Below are positions 18,409 to 28,116 of a stretch of DNA of 64,000 bases, one piece after another. Every line of letters begins with the position of its first letter. Within the stretch, counting starts at the first letter, position 1. Origin of the DNA: Microbacterium sp. CH12i (GTDB lineage Bacteria; Actinomycetota; Actinomycetes; Actinomycetales; Microbacteriaceae); contig NZ_JHET01000006.1 in NCBI RefSeq assembly GCF_000685355.1, forward strand, positions 310,001 through 374,000. Reading direction: 5' to 3'. The notes beneath the pieces were generated by a model that saw only the letters and a program-made list of their open reading frames with translations, was not told the DNA's origin and did no database searches. A program made the position numbers and the translations under genes.

Positions 18409-19193
18409 TCATCTCGAAGGATGGCGTCAACGGCACCCTCGGCGGAGACCTGCCCGCGCTGAAGAAATGGCTGCGCTCGTTTCGCGCATACCCCGCGTTC
18501 AAGGATGCCGACATCAAATGGAGCGAAGGCACAGGCCTCGACGACGAGGGCCGCAGCCTCGACTTCCCGAAGCTCAGCGTCAAGGTGCGCGAGGAGATCG
18601 TCTCGTTCGGTGCTCCGGGGGAGCTGAAGGTCGATGAGAACGGTGTGATCGGCGGCGGCACCCGACTGAGCCCGGATGAGCTCCACGAACTCGTCCAGTC
18701 ACGAGACGACGTCGTGTTCTTCGATGGGCGCAATGCCCTGGAAGCGGAGATCGGCCGCTTTCGAGGTGCGGTGGTGCCTGACACCGAGACCACGCGTGAC
18801 TTCGTGGAACTGCTGGACTCCGGCGCGTACGACGATCTGAAGGGCAAGCCCGTCGTCACCTACTGCACCGGCGGCATTCGCTGCGAAGTGTTGTCGAGTC
18901 TGATGAGTGCACGCGGTTTCGGGGAGGTATATCAACTCGACGGTGGCATTGTTCGTTACGGGGAACGCTTCGGTGACGATGGGCTCTGGGATGGCTCGCT
19001 GTACGTGTTCGACAAGCGTGGCTCGGTCGACTTCAGTGATCACACCGCCGTGATCGGCGAGTGCGTCGGATGCGGTGCGCACACCAACCGGACCGCAAAC
19101 TGTCCTGACTCCTCGTGCCGACGCCAGTTCGTCGTCTGCGAGAACTGCGATGCCGTGCCGTGCGAGGTCCACGCGGCGGCATCCGTCGACTGA
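18294..19193 (+). CDS. trhO: tRNA uridine(34) hydroxylase (rhodanese-like)
   Basis: A 299-residue YceA/TrhO protein, which hydroxylates wobble uridine of certain tRNAs using molecular oxygen. The N-terminal alpha/beta domain has [14 protein letters not shown]. The rhodanese domain spans about 125-225 with the active-site loop [10 protein letters not shown]. The C-terminal Cys-rich tail ([25 protein letters not shown]) is typical of the longer family members. It is probably transcribed from its own leaderless promoter inside the end of the previous frame. Confidence 0.92.
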   Translation: MATPKIVLFYAFAPLADPEAIKLWQRDLGEALGLRGRLIISKDGVNGTLGGDLPALKKWLRSFRAYPAFKDADIKWSEGTGLDDEGRSLDFPKLSVKVREEIVSFGAPGELKVDENGVIGGGTRLSPDELHELVQSRDDVVFFDGRNALEAEIGRFRGAVVPDTETTRDFVELLDSGAYDDLKGKPVVTYCTGGIRCEVLSSLMSARGFGEVYQLDGGIVRYGERFGDDGLWDGSLYVFDKRGSVDFSDHTAVIGECVGCGAHTNRTANCPDSSCRRQFVVCENCDAVPCEVHAAASVD

Positions 19194-19221
19194 CCAGCGC
19201 CGCACCTGTCGAGCGCAACGC

Positions 19222-21465
19222 CTACGACCGGGCGGGTGCACGCAATGTGTCGACGGCGAGCAGCGATCGCGGCAGGAAAAGCGCGGCCACGCGCGTCCGG
19301 GCATCGACACTGTGGCGAAGGTTTACGCTCACGCGAGCGAGGGCCCGCGACAGATCACCTGACTGTTCGGCGGAACGTGCGTAGCTCGCGTGCTCGATCG
19401 CGCTGACCAGAACGTGCACCGCCGCGACATCCGCTCCCCGCTCACGAAGTTCCGCGCCGCGAACGCGTGGAGTATCTGCCTCTGACACCGGCAGACCCAG
19501 ATCGATCATGGTGGCTTGCAGCTCACGCCATGCGCTCGCCGCATCACCACCGTGCGCTCGTGCGCGGCGCCGCATCCGCAGCGCCGTCCGCGTCAACGCC
19601 GGAAGCAGCACGACGAGAAGCAAGCCGAGTGTCACAAGCGCCACTGGCGTGGGATCGAGTCGTTGCAGCTCACCATCCGCGGTGGATGAGTCGTTCTGGT
19701 TTCGGTCGAGCTCCGGTGCGGTCGTCGCTTCTGCCGACGGTGCCGCACTCGGCGCAGTATCAGTCGGTCCGGAAACCGATCCGCCAGCCGTGGCCTCTGA
19801 TTGAAATTCGGTCGGTACGCCCAGAGAGACGGTCGGCTCGAACGGCACCCAGCCAATGCCCTCGAATCGCACTTCTGGCCAGGCATGCAGCTGGTCGCTG
19901 CTGACGACATAAATGAAGTCGTCCCCGCGCTTCTCGTCTGACAGTCGCCCTGGAAGGTAGCCGACCACGATCCGTGCCGGCATGTCGAGGGACTGCGCCA
20001 TCAGCGCGAAGGCGCCGGCGAAGTGGATGCAGTATCCCGTTCGCGCGTCAAGGAACGCGGCCACCGCCTCAGCTCCGGTGCCGTCGAAGCCTCCTTCCAC
20101 TGGGGCATCCAACGAATAGCTGAATTGGGCGCGGAACCAATCCTGCATAGCGATAAGACGGTCGTAGTCGTTCTCCGCGCCAGCGGTCACCTCAAGAGCA
20201 GTCGCCGCGATGACCGGGGGAAGTTCGTCGTTGACACGTGCATCAGCGGCCAGCAACACGGCGTCGGCGGCCCTGATCTGCTCCAGCGTCGGCTCCACGG
20301 TCGAGGCGGTGACGGTGTAGTCCTCGCCCCGTGCCTCCTGTGATTCCGAAACAACAGTGCGATTGAGGGGCATCACATCCCATGCTGTCGCGGCGCCAAC
20401 GATCTTCGTCGCGGGGTAGGGCACCGGCAGCCGTGAACTGGAGATGCCGTTGACGCGGATAGAGGTGCGTCGATCGATCGTGGCGATGTCTTGCGACCAG
20501 TCTGCTTCTCCGAAGCCGTCCGCCAACGGCTGCACGTCGCCTTCATCGGGCTGCCAGACTCGTCCGTCGAAACGCGAAAGCGTCGCGATCCGCAGATACG
20601 GAGCCGCCTTCTCGCTGGTCGCCAATGTGATGACATCGAATGGCGCCGGTCGCCGAAGATCGTCACCGAGCCGGAGTGAAGGGTTGAGCGCGACGCTGCC
20701 GCTCGCGCCGATCCAGGTAGCGGAGACCGGCAGCGCGGGTGTAACCACGAGCGCGACGACGATCGCCGCCGCGCCGATCCCGACCGCAACGACCGGCGAT
20801 GTCCGGCGCGGTGTGCGTCGATCATGACGGATGCTGTGCCGCAAAAGGAACGGCGCCAGCACGGCCAGCATCACGAACCAGGGGATGTTCGCCTCTCCCA
20901 GCGTGACGATCATCGGTAATGCCCCGACTGCGGCGACGAGGAGAACGGCGAGCAGCGTGACGCGAACCGCGATGAGCTGATCAAGCAGGATGGAGACCAC
21001 CGCGAACCCGATGCCAAGCATGGCGCTCAGCGCCAGTGTGGCGTCGAGTGGGGCAGTACCGGACTGCACCTGTAAAAATGCGTCGGCAGCGAGAGAGGTG
21101 AGTGAACTAATCGTCGTACCGGTGGGGATGATGCCGAGGAAGGCGCCCTGCGGCAGAACGACAAGCGTGAGCGTGCACATCGCGGCGAGTACTTGGATGA
21201 GCAGCGGCCACAAACCGCGAAGGACCCGACTTACTCGTGACAGTCGCGCGAATATCCCGCTGACCGCGACTACGATGACGACGCCCAAGCAGGCAAGCGA
21301 CCAGCTTCCCGCAGCGATAACCGACGTGTACGGCCACAGCGCAACAAAGCTGGCGCAAGCGGTGAGTAATCCTGCGGCCAGAGTGCGCCCTCGTCGCTCA
21401 TCGGCCCCGTCTGCCCACGCAGTGTCATTCGTTGACGCATCCCCGCGCCGTTCATCAGACGACAT
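19222..21465 (-). CDS. TgpA-like membrane transglutaminase protein
   Basis: A 747-residue protein with six or seven N-terminal membrane segments (about 25-240), an extracytoplasmic transglutaminase-like domain and a C-terminal TM plus DUF4129-like tail. The catalytic triad regions are TGYCIHFAGAFALMAQSL (Cys), HAWPEVRFEGIGWVPFEP (His, then Asp/Glu). A Ser/Thr/Ala-rich linker precedes the last TM. The ATG at 21465 overlaps the DUF58 stop by 11 bases. It is third in a moxR-DUF58-transglutaminase operon, a widespread but poorly understood envelope or chaperone-like cluster. Confidence 0.88.
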   Translation of the reverse strand: MSSDERRGDASTNDTAWADGADERRGRTLAAGLLTACASFVALWPYTSVIAAGSWSLACLGVVIVVAVSGIFARLSRVSRVLRGLWPLLIQVLAAMCTLTLVVLPQGAFLGIIPTGTTISSLTSLAADAFLQVQSGTAPLDATLALSAMLGIGFAVVSILLDQLIAVRVTLLAVLLVAAVGALPMIVTLGEANIPWFVMLAVLAPFLLRHSIRHDRRTPRRTSPVVAVGIGAAAIVVALVVTPALPVSATWIGASGSVALNPSLRLGDDLRRPAPFDVITLATSEKAAPYLRIATLSRFDGRVWQPDEGDVQPLADGFGEADWSQDIATIDRRTSIRVNGISSSRLPVPYPATKIVGAATAWDVMPLNRTVVSESQEARGEDYTVTASTVEPTLEQIRAADAVLLAADARVNDELPPVIAATALEVTAGAENDYDRLIAMQDWFRAQFSYSLDAPVEGGFDGTGAEAVAAFLDARTGYCIHFAGAFALMAQSLDMPARIVVGYLPGRLSDEKRGDDFIYVVSSDQLHAWPEVRFEGIGWVPFEPTVSLGVPTEFQSEATAGGSVSGPTDTAPSAAPSAEATTAPELDRNQNDSSTADGELQRLDPTPVALVTLGLLLVVLLPALTRTALRMRRRARAHGGDAASAWRELQATMIDLGLPVSEADTPRVRGAELRERGADVAAVHVLVSAIEHASYARSAEQSGDLSRALARVSVNLRHSVDARTRVAALFLPRSLLAVDTLRAPARS

Positions 21466-22651
21466 GGCCACCGCCGGTCGCCATTCTCGAGGGCAGTGCG
21501 TCTTCCCAGGCGGACGCGACGTCGTCGGTGAGTTGCGCGGAGGACCAGCCAAGGGCAGCGGCGGCATCCACTGCGCCGGGCAGAGGGTCGGTTACGAGCA
21601 TGATGGGGGCTGTGGCCCCACCGTGCCGCAGCAGTGCGGCATCGTCCTCTTCTAGCTGACCAGTGATCAGCACGAGCGGTCCCGGCGGAGTGCCGTCAAA
21701 CAGAGTGACGATGTCGCGTCCCTCGCCCTGCGGAGCCACCAGCGCCAGTGCGACCAACAGGTTGTCGCGATCGTCTTCGTGGCCGCGGAGTGCGCCGAGT
21801 ACAGTACCTGCGGAATCGAGCACATCGACGCTGTAACCCTCGTTCACCAGGTGCAGTGCGATTGAGGCGCAGGCCGAAACAGCGGTCTCGAAGGTCGGGT
21901 CAGCGTGATCAGTGATTCGATCCCACCGGCGTGCGGTGCGATCGAGCACGACGAGTGCGTCCGGGCTGGACTCCTCTTCCTCTTGCCGCACCATCAGATC
22001 GCCCCGGTGTGCTGTGGCGCGCCAGTGGATGCGCCGCATCGAGTCGCCGGATACATATCGACGCGGCGACAGGTTGTCGCTGCCCTGACCGAGCCGGGTT
22101 GACGAGGTGTGGGCGGTGCCGCCAGCAGCACCGACGTTGCTGCTCAGGGGAGCGAGCGGTACGACCTCGGGAACGACGGTGACCGTGCGCGTCTCGCCGA
22201 ACTCCTGCTCGCGCTGGGCGAATCCGAAGGGGTCGATAGTGCGCAATCTCAGCGGCCCGATGGCCCAGACTCCACGCCGCACCCCGGTGATCTCGTAGCG
22301 GAGGCGCGTGCCGTTCTCGGTGGGGAACTCGCCGCTCGCCTCGCCAGCCACTGCTGAGGGAAGCCGGTCGTGCCAGATGCCGTTGGGGATGCGCAGCGCC
22401 CGCAGATCGAAGCGCACATCGACCTGCGATTCTTCGCCGACTGTCAGCAGATCAGTGGAGATTCGCCTCGTCACTGCGCCGCTGCGCCGAGGAACCTGAA
22501 CGACAATCACCGCAAGGATGACGAGCAGGAACAGCAGCATCGCGACGTAAAGCATGATCGGTGCTGCCATCAGATTCGCCGCGATCACGCACGCCACCCC
22601 CGCCAACAGCGCGGCTGCGCCACGGTAGGTGAGAAAGCGACGGCGACGCAT
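21455..22651 (-). CDS. DUF58 domain protein
   Basis: A 398-residue protein with two N-terminal membrane segments (about 10-50) and a von Willebrand-A-like DUF58 region. The hallmark LSPRRYVSGDSMRRIHWRAT leads into MVRQEEEE and DALVVLDRTARRW. It probably works with the MoxR ATPase encoded 11 bases upstream. No enzymatic activity is known. Confidence 0.88.
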   Translation of the reverse strand: MRRRRFLTYRGAAALLAGVACVIAANLMAAPIMLYVAMLLFLLVILAVIVVQVPRRSGAVTRRISTDLLTVGEESQVDVRFDLRALRIPNGIWHDRLPSAVAGEASGEFPTENGTRLRYEITGVRRGVWAIGPLRLRTIDPFGFAQREQEFGETRTVTVVPEVVPLAPLSSNVGAAGGTAHTSSTRLGQGSDNLSPRRYVSGDSMRRIHWRATAHRGDLMVRQEEEESSPDALVVLDRTARRWDRITDHADPTFETAVSACASIALHLVNEGYSVDVLDSAGTVLGALRGHEDDRDNLLVALALVAPQGEGRDIVTLFDGTPPGPLVLITGQLEEDDAALLRHGGATAPIMLVTDPLPGAVDAAAALGWSSAQLTDDVASAWEDALPSRMATGGGHVV

Positions 22652-22662
22652 GATCGGTGTCG

Positions 22663-23640
22663 TCAGGTTCTTGCGACGAGTGGAACGCGTACGCGCTCCA
22701 CGATCTGGCTCAGCGCCGTCTCCACGGGCTGTGTTCCGGCGCGGTGCACGCCACGTGCGGGAAGCAGCCGATGGGCGAAAACAGGTATGAGCAGTGCGGT
22801 CAGGTCATCCGGAATCACGAATTCCCGGCCATCCAGAGCCGCCCATACTTTCGCTGCCCGCACGAGCTGCAGCGTCGCGCGGGGGCTAGCGCCCAGGTGC
22901 AGGTTCGGATCAGTGCGGGTGGCTTGAGAAAGGGCCACAGCGTATTCCTCGATCGCGGGGGAAACGTGTACAGCACGAGCCCAGCCGATCATCCGGGCGA
23001 TTGCCGCGGCATCTGCCACCGGAGTGATCGCTGCGAGCGGGTTCACGCTGTCGCGTTGACGAAGCATGAGGGCTTCGGCTGCGGCATCCGGGTACCCCAT
23101 CGAAATGCGCATCATGAAGCGATCCCGCTGCGCTTCGGGGAGCGCGTACGTGCCCTCCATCTCGAGAGGGTTCTGGGTCGCAACGACGAGGAATGGGTTC
23201 GGCAACGGATGGGTGTGACCGTCGACGGTGACCTGGCCCTCTTCCATCGCCTCTAACAGTGCCGATTGCGTCTTCGGGGAAGAGCGGTTGATTTCGTCGG
23301 CGATGACGATCTGGGCGAACACCGCGCCACGCTTGAACTCGAACTCGCGATCGATCGGGTTGTACACCGAGACGCCGGTGACGTCGCTGGGGAGGAGGTC
23401 AGGGGTGAACTGGATGCGGCGGACCGTGGCATCCACACTGCCGGCCAGTGCGCGAGCGAGCATCGTCTTTCCGACCCCTGGAACGTCCTCGATGAGGAGG
23501 TGTCCTTCGGCGAGCAGACACACCAGCGCGTTGCGCACGGCATCCGGTTTGCCATCGATCACTTCGCCGATCGATGCCAGGATGGCGGAGGTCTGCGCGG
23601 CGAACTGCTCGGCCGTAATCTCGGGCTTGGTGTGCTTCAT
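22663..23640 (-). CDS. MoxR-type AAA+ ATPase
   Basis: A 325-residue cytoplasmic AAA+ protein. Walker A is GVGKTMLARAL (about 55-65), Walker B is FAQIVIADEINRSSPKTQSALLEAM, followed by VVATQNPLEMEGTYALPEAQ and sensor regions. MoxR ATPases assist assembly of partner proteins, often vWA-domain ones such as DUF58. AAAGG precedes the ATG. It is first gene of the three-gene operon. Confidence 0.92.
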   Translation of the reverse strand: MKHTKPEITAEQFAAQTSAILASIGEVIDGKPDAVRNALVCLLAEGHLLIEDVPGVGKTMLARALAGSVDATVRRIQFTPDLLPSDVTGVSVYNPIDREFEFKRGAVFAQIVIADEINRSSPKTQSALLEAMEEGQVTVDGHTHPLPNPFLVVATQNPLEMEGTYALPEAQRDRFMMRISMGYPDAAAEALMLRQRDSVNPLAAITPVADAAAIARMIGWARAVHVSPAIEEYAVALSQATRTDPNLHLGASPRATLQLVRAAKVWAALDGREFVIPDDLTALLIPVFAHRLLPARGVHRAGTQPVETALSQIVERVRVPLVART

Positions 23641-23680
23641 GCGCTGCCTTTCGCCCTCCGTTGGGTGTTATTCGATCGTA

Positions 23681-23694
23681 ACCTGCGAGCAGGT
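23681..23694. promoter_or_regulatory. Palindrome upstream of moxR
   Basis: ACCTGC-GA-GCAGGT, a perfect 6-base inverted repeat 40 bases before the moxR start and downstream of the helicase stop. It is either an operator for the moxR operon or a weak terminator of the helicase gene. Confidence 0.35.
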
Positions 23695-23730
23695 GCTCCG
23701 GGCTGGAACGTTCAGGCGCTGTAGCCGATG

Positions 23731-26650
23731 TCAGCCCCAGATTCGTGCGCGCGGCTCGGTCGGATGAATGTGGCTCTGCGTACTTCGCGCGACACGGAGC
23801 AGGGCCGCTCCTTCGAAGCCGCGAAGCTCGTGGAGTGTGCAGCGTCCGACCGCTCGACCCCAGTGTTCACTGAATTGCTCGGCATCCGCGCGTCGGCGAC
23901 CGATCATGCGGGGGACCGGGAGGAGTGTCCTACCGGGGGAGAGTCGATCGGCGAGCTGTGCCATCGATCCGAATCCTCGTGTTGCTCCACGGTCGATGCG
24001 CAACAGAAACCGCGGATTCTGAACCGGTGAAAAGAGCTCCTGCAACGCATCTGCGATGCATCGTCGATCGGCTTCGCTTCCAGCGAGCTCAATGCGGATC
24101 CCCCCGGCGTCCCCCGTCTCGTTGTGGACAGTGATCGCGCTCTCGTCGAAAGGGCCGATCTTTCGCGATTCATACAGGGTTCGCGCGATCGCGACGGCCG
24201 CGGCACGGTAGGTTTCCGCCGGCCGAGTGTGGCTACGCAGGGCGCGAGTCCACACCGGAACGGCCGAGATCGCCGCGATGGCCAGGCCGCCCGCGGCCGC
24301 GACGCCGAAGCCCGCAACGGGCATGATCTCGATGATGCCCCATTCGCTCAGCATCATGGTGAGCGTGCCTATTCCGAGGGTGCCGAAGCCGAACCGGGTT
24401 ATCGCGCCGGTGGCGATTGCCGGGGCAGTGCGGAACAGCGGTGCGGTGCGTTGAGTGCGCCGCACCGATACGACATCCCGTTCGCCGGACACGTAGGGCA
24501 GCCCGATCCGCCAATCTATGCGCGTCTGCGCTCTGGTGGGTAGCCAGGACTCGGTGATCCGATTGATTTCGTCAATGGTGGCCGTCGGGTCTTTGCCCAG
24601 CACCCGGTCCAAGGCGGTCTCGGCTGCGGCCGGCAGCGCGTTTCCGAGGCCGGAGATGATGAGGGCATCATCGTCGGCGCTCAACCCCCATAGGTAGCTG
24701 TGCTTTCGGCGCAGGCGACGCGGTTCCGCAGCGTCATCGAGCGCGACGTCGGCGGGGATGAGACAGGCAACCGACCAATTGTGTGCAACTTTTTCTGGCC
24801 AGGCCGGATCAAGCCGGAGGGTTCTGCCGCGCAGCTGCTGGGTGGCGGATGACGTCGCAACTGCGGTCAAGTCGATGAGCGTATTTACTGCGGGGCAATC
24901 CCATCCCTCTCCGAGCAGGCCGCGAGTGCCGACCAGTAGACGAACGCGGCCCCGGCTGATCAGCTCAGACACCGCCGCAACGACCCGGCCGCTTCCCACG
25001 CCGGGCACTCGAAGCTCACGGGTGGGGCCGTAATCGTCGGTGATTTCGACAGCCGTGCCGAGCAGATCAGTCAATGCCGTTGCGATCGCGCCGCGTCGGC
25101 GTCGCGCACGCGCAAATGCTGTGCAGTGACGAGGACCGGGGCTAACCGTGCGGTCAGCTGGTCGCGTGCGAGCAGGTCGAAGACGCGCAGAGCGCCGGCC
25201 GCGTCATCCCCGGATTGCCCGCGATGGTTGCCGTGCACCACGAAATCGGTCACGACCACTGCGCGGATGCGGTTGGCATCGGGACCCGCGAGTTCCCTGT
25301 GCAGGATCTCGACGGCCGAATGGTCTTTTGCCGCTGAGAACGCAAGCGTTGTCTCCACCGGGTTTCGACCGCGCCGGATACCGCGATCGGTGAGGTGGTA
25401 CCCGAAGTCCGCGAGAGACCGGCGCACGTACTCCCACTGCTTCTGCGCGTCGGGATCGGAGAGCAGCCGAGTGTGCGCGAAGCGCGAGAGCACGGTGAGG
25501 AGGTCATCGGTGCTGCATCGGTCGAAGAGCGTCGTCGGAAGGGCAGCGACGAGGGGGTGCTGCGGGGCGACCTCGCGCAACACCACGGCACAGGAGCGGG
25601 TGAGGGGGAAATCTTCGGCGAGGGCTCGGTCAAGTTGGACGAGTGGATCCTCGTCCTCCCCGCTGGCGGGCAGCAACTGGGATTCCAGGTATGAGAGTCC
25701 GTCCGGTGTGGAGAGCACCTGGAACATCAGCTCGTACAGCAGCCCCTCATGGTGCCGGATAAACCCCGCTTCCGCAGGGGTGGGCTCGGTGAACCAGACA
25801 TGGTCTCGGTACGGTGCGAGGTGCCCTTCCTTCACGACGGCGGGAGTGGGGACTTCATAGTCCACTTTGCCGAGGAGCTGGTCGTAGTTCTCGAACTCGG
25901 TCTCATCGTCCGGCGAGGGCAAGGTCGCGGTGAGTCCGATCAGTAGGCCTGTGCCGCCGCGCTCGCGAATTCGCCCAGCGAGGTACGCCACAACTAACGC
26001 CCAATGATCAAGCAGGTGATGGCACTCGTCCAGCACGATCGTCTCGATGCCGGCTTCGACGATCGCATCCATCAACTCGACGGCATTCTGATGCAGGACA
26101 CGCGCGAGGTCATCGGGATGCTGTCTGGTAAATCTGCTCCGCAGGCGACTCACGCGCGTCGGATGCCCTTACGGAACCTCGCCGCATTGTCGACCGCCAA
26201 TTCGGCGAGCCATGTTTCTGCATTCACCTCACTGCGTCCTGAGGCGATCAGCTCGTCGACCCAGCTGGCGCGTGCGAGATCCTCAAATGGGGAGCCATCG
26301 CCGGTAACGCTCAGCAGTTGATAGGTGAGTACCGTGACGTCGGCGAGGCGTGCAGGGTCGGCTGAGACGGAGGAAGGATCGGGAGCGATTTCGCGTGCAG
26401 CCCGCAGCCACTGGTGCCGGATGGTTGTTGTTGGGACGAGCACCAGCGTGCGATGTCCCTCGCGTGCGGCGAGCAGCAGACCCAGCAGAGTCTTGCCGGA
26501 TCCCGGCGGGGCGACGACGTGCAGCGGTTCGCCGCCGGAAGTGGGAAGCTGCGCGAGAACTTCGGCCTGATAGGTCCGCAACGTTCCAGTGAAGTGCCAG
26601 GAGGTCAACGGCGCAGTATCAATGGGCAGATCACCACTGGGCAGATTCAT
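23731..26650 (-). CDS. DEAD/DEAH-type superfamily II helicase (frame interrupted twice)
   Basis: About 973 residues if repaired. Domain 1 has a Q-like FTGTLRTYQAEVLAQL, Walker A APPGSGKT and the motif II variant LDECHH, then TATLPSP (motif III). Domain 2 has VGTRGLLGEGWDCPAVNTLI and QLRGRTLRLD (motif VI). A long C-terminal region contains two hydrophobic stretches (GAITRFGFGTLGIGTLTMML and AAAGGLAIAAISAV), odd for a helicase. The frame breaks near 26150-26158 and near 25088-25096, each repaired by one base; the second restores RDADAGAIATALTDLLG. Its substrate, DNA or RNA, is unknown. Confidence 0.75.
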
Positions 26651-26723
26651 GTGCCCCCTGTCGCATCGGAATCAGTCTTCAGAGCCTATCCGGCGTCGGT
26701 TCTTCCTTCCGTCGCAGGCCGGG

Positions 26724-26729
26724 TAGACT
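26724..26729 (+). promoter_or_regulatory. Promoter -10 element of SRP RNA
   Basis: TAGACT lies about six bases before the predicted 5' end of the SRP RNA. A poor -35 (TCTTCC) is 17 bases upstream. Confidence 0.45.
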
Positions 26730-26733
26730 GTTC

Positions 26734-26826
26734 GAGGCTCTCCGCGTGGCAGCATCCAGGCCAATTCCCCCAGGACGGAAACGTAGCAAGGGTAACCGGG
26801 CTCTGCTGGGTGCGCGGAGGGTCTTT
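26734..26826 (+). ncRNA. ffs: Signal recognition particle RNA, small bacterial type
   Basis: A roughly 93-nt hairpin RNA. The outer stem is GGCTCTCCGCG with CGCGGAGGGTC. The apical domain has CCCCAGG, then GGAAACG, then TAGCAAGGG, the conserved Ffh-binding symmetric and asymmetric loops. A T-rich run follows for termination. It guides Ffh to target membrane proteins. Ends are placed from the stem and are approximate. Confidence 0.88.
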
Positions 26827-26878
26827 TCTTTGCCCGGATTCGGGCCGACCATCCAGCCTGGCCTGCGAGGATCGTGGT

Positions 26879-27481
26879 GTGAGCACTTCCGTTGCCCCTG
26901 ATCGTTCGAGCGCTTTTGTGCGCTTCGCGTCGCCGGTAGCGCTCCTCGCCCTGATGTGGGCGATCCAGCTTCTGGACGCCATCCTGCCCGGCTCGTTCAC
27001 CGGATTTGGCCTGCGCTCTTGGGATCTGGGGAGTCTGCAGGGGCTCGTGCTCGGTCCGCTCTTGCATTCCGGCTGGCCGCACCTCATCGGAAATACCCTG
27101 CCTTTCCTCGTGCTCGGATGCCTCGTCGCCGTCGAAGGCGCAGGTCGATTCTGGCTCGTGACGGCGGCTACGGCGCTCGTCGGCGGTGCGGGTACCTGGC
27201 TTCTCAATACTCCCGGAACCCTCACGGTCGGTGCATCCGTTCTTGTGTTCGGCTACTTCGCGTACATCGTCGTGCGGGTGTTCTCTCCGCAGCCGATCGC
27301 GCATCGCGTCGCCTACGCGCTGATCGCCTTCATCGTGATCGTGTTGTACGGCGGCTCAGTGTTCACGGGTATTTTCGGCGCGAGCGCGGGCGTCTCTTGG
27401 CAGGCGCACGTATTCGGTGCGATCGGCGGTGCGATCGCCGCGCTGACAGGCCTGCGTCAACGCAAAGATCGCCCGGCGTGA
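26879..27481 (+). CDS. Rhomboid-family intramembrane serine protease
   Basis: A 200-residue membrane protein with six predicted TM segments. The HSGWPHLIGNTLPF motif supplies the His/Asn of TM2; the nucleophile is Ser in TVGASVLVFGY (TM4) and the catalytic His is in WQAHVFGAIGGAIAA (TM6). The usual GxSG is GASV here, so the residue after Ser is not Gly; activity is likely but not certain. GTG 26879 has GCGAGGA upstream. It overlaps the next gene by four bases. Confidence 0.85.
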   Translation: MSTSVAPDRSSAFVRFASPVALLALMWAIQLLDAILPGSFTGFGLRSWDLGSLQGLVLGPLLHSGWPHLIGNTLPFLVLGCLVAVEGAGRFWLVTAATALVGGAGTWLLNTPGTLTVGASVLVFGYFAYIVVRVFSPQPIAHRVAYALIAFIVIVLYGGSVFTGIFGASAGVSWQAHVFGAIGGAIAALTGLRQRKDRPA

Positions 27482-28092
27482 GCACCACCCGTACCCGCCG
27501 CACGCGGAAGAGCCGACGCCGCACACGTTCCGCATGGCCCGCCATCCTGATATTGGGCACGCTGACCCTTACCGTTCTGCTTGCCGTGCTCGTACCGCTC
27601 GCGGCGTCGCGCGACCCTCTCGCGCTCTGCGTCGACGAACCTGCCTCATTTCCTGCGTCGGGCATCGCTGGTTGGAAGGGCGACCAGCTGGAAAACGCTG
27701 CCACCATCATGCGCACGGCGACCGTGCAGGGATTCGACCACGACGGGCAGGTCATCGGCGTCATGGCAGCCATGGGTGAAAGCACACTGCACAACATTGG
27801 CTACGGCGACTGGGAGACCTCGGGGGTAGAAAACCCCGATGGCTCCCGCACCACGAGCATCGGGCTGTTTCAGCAACAGGAATGGTGGGGGAGCGTCGAG
27901 ACCAGGATGGATCCGGCGAGTGCCGCCGCGCTCTTCTACGAGCGCCTCGGGCGGCTCACCGGCTGGCAGGATATGACGCCGTCGCACGCGATCCACGACG
28001 TGCAGATCAACACCGACAGCGAGCACTACGCAAGATTCGAGGACGACGCGACGACGATCGTCGACGCGCTCTCCGGGCCGTGCCCGGCCTGA
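27478..28092 (+). CDS. Membrane-anchored lysozyme-fold protein
   Basis: A 204-residue protein with a strongly basic N-terminus (RTRRTRKSRRRTR), one membrane segment (about 21-42) and an extracytoplasmic domain. The pattern GVMAAMGESTLHNIGYGD, then TTSIGLFQQQEWWGS and PASAAALFYERL resembles the lysozyme-like N-terminal domains of actinobacterial peptidoglycan hydrolases, with Glu in GEST as the possible catalytic acid. GTG 27478 overlaps the rhomboid stop, so the two are translationally coupled. Peptidoglycan cleavage is inferred. Confidence 0.7.
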   Translation: MSTTRTRRTRKSRRRTRSAWPAILILGTLTLTVLLAVLVPLAASRDPLALCVDEPASFPASGIAGWKGDQLENAATIMRTATVQGFDHDGQVIGVMAAMGESTLHNIGYGDWETSGVENPDGSRTTSIGLFQQQEWWGSVETRMDPASAAALFYERLGRLTGWQDMTPSHAIHDVQINTDSEHYARFEDDATTIVDALSGPCPA

Positions 28093-28116
28093 GCTGACCC
28101 GGCCTAAGCTGACAAC

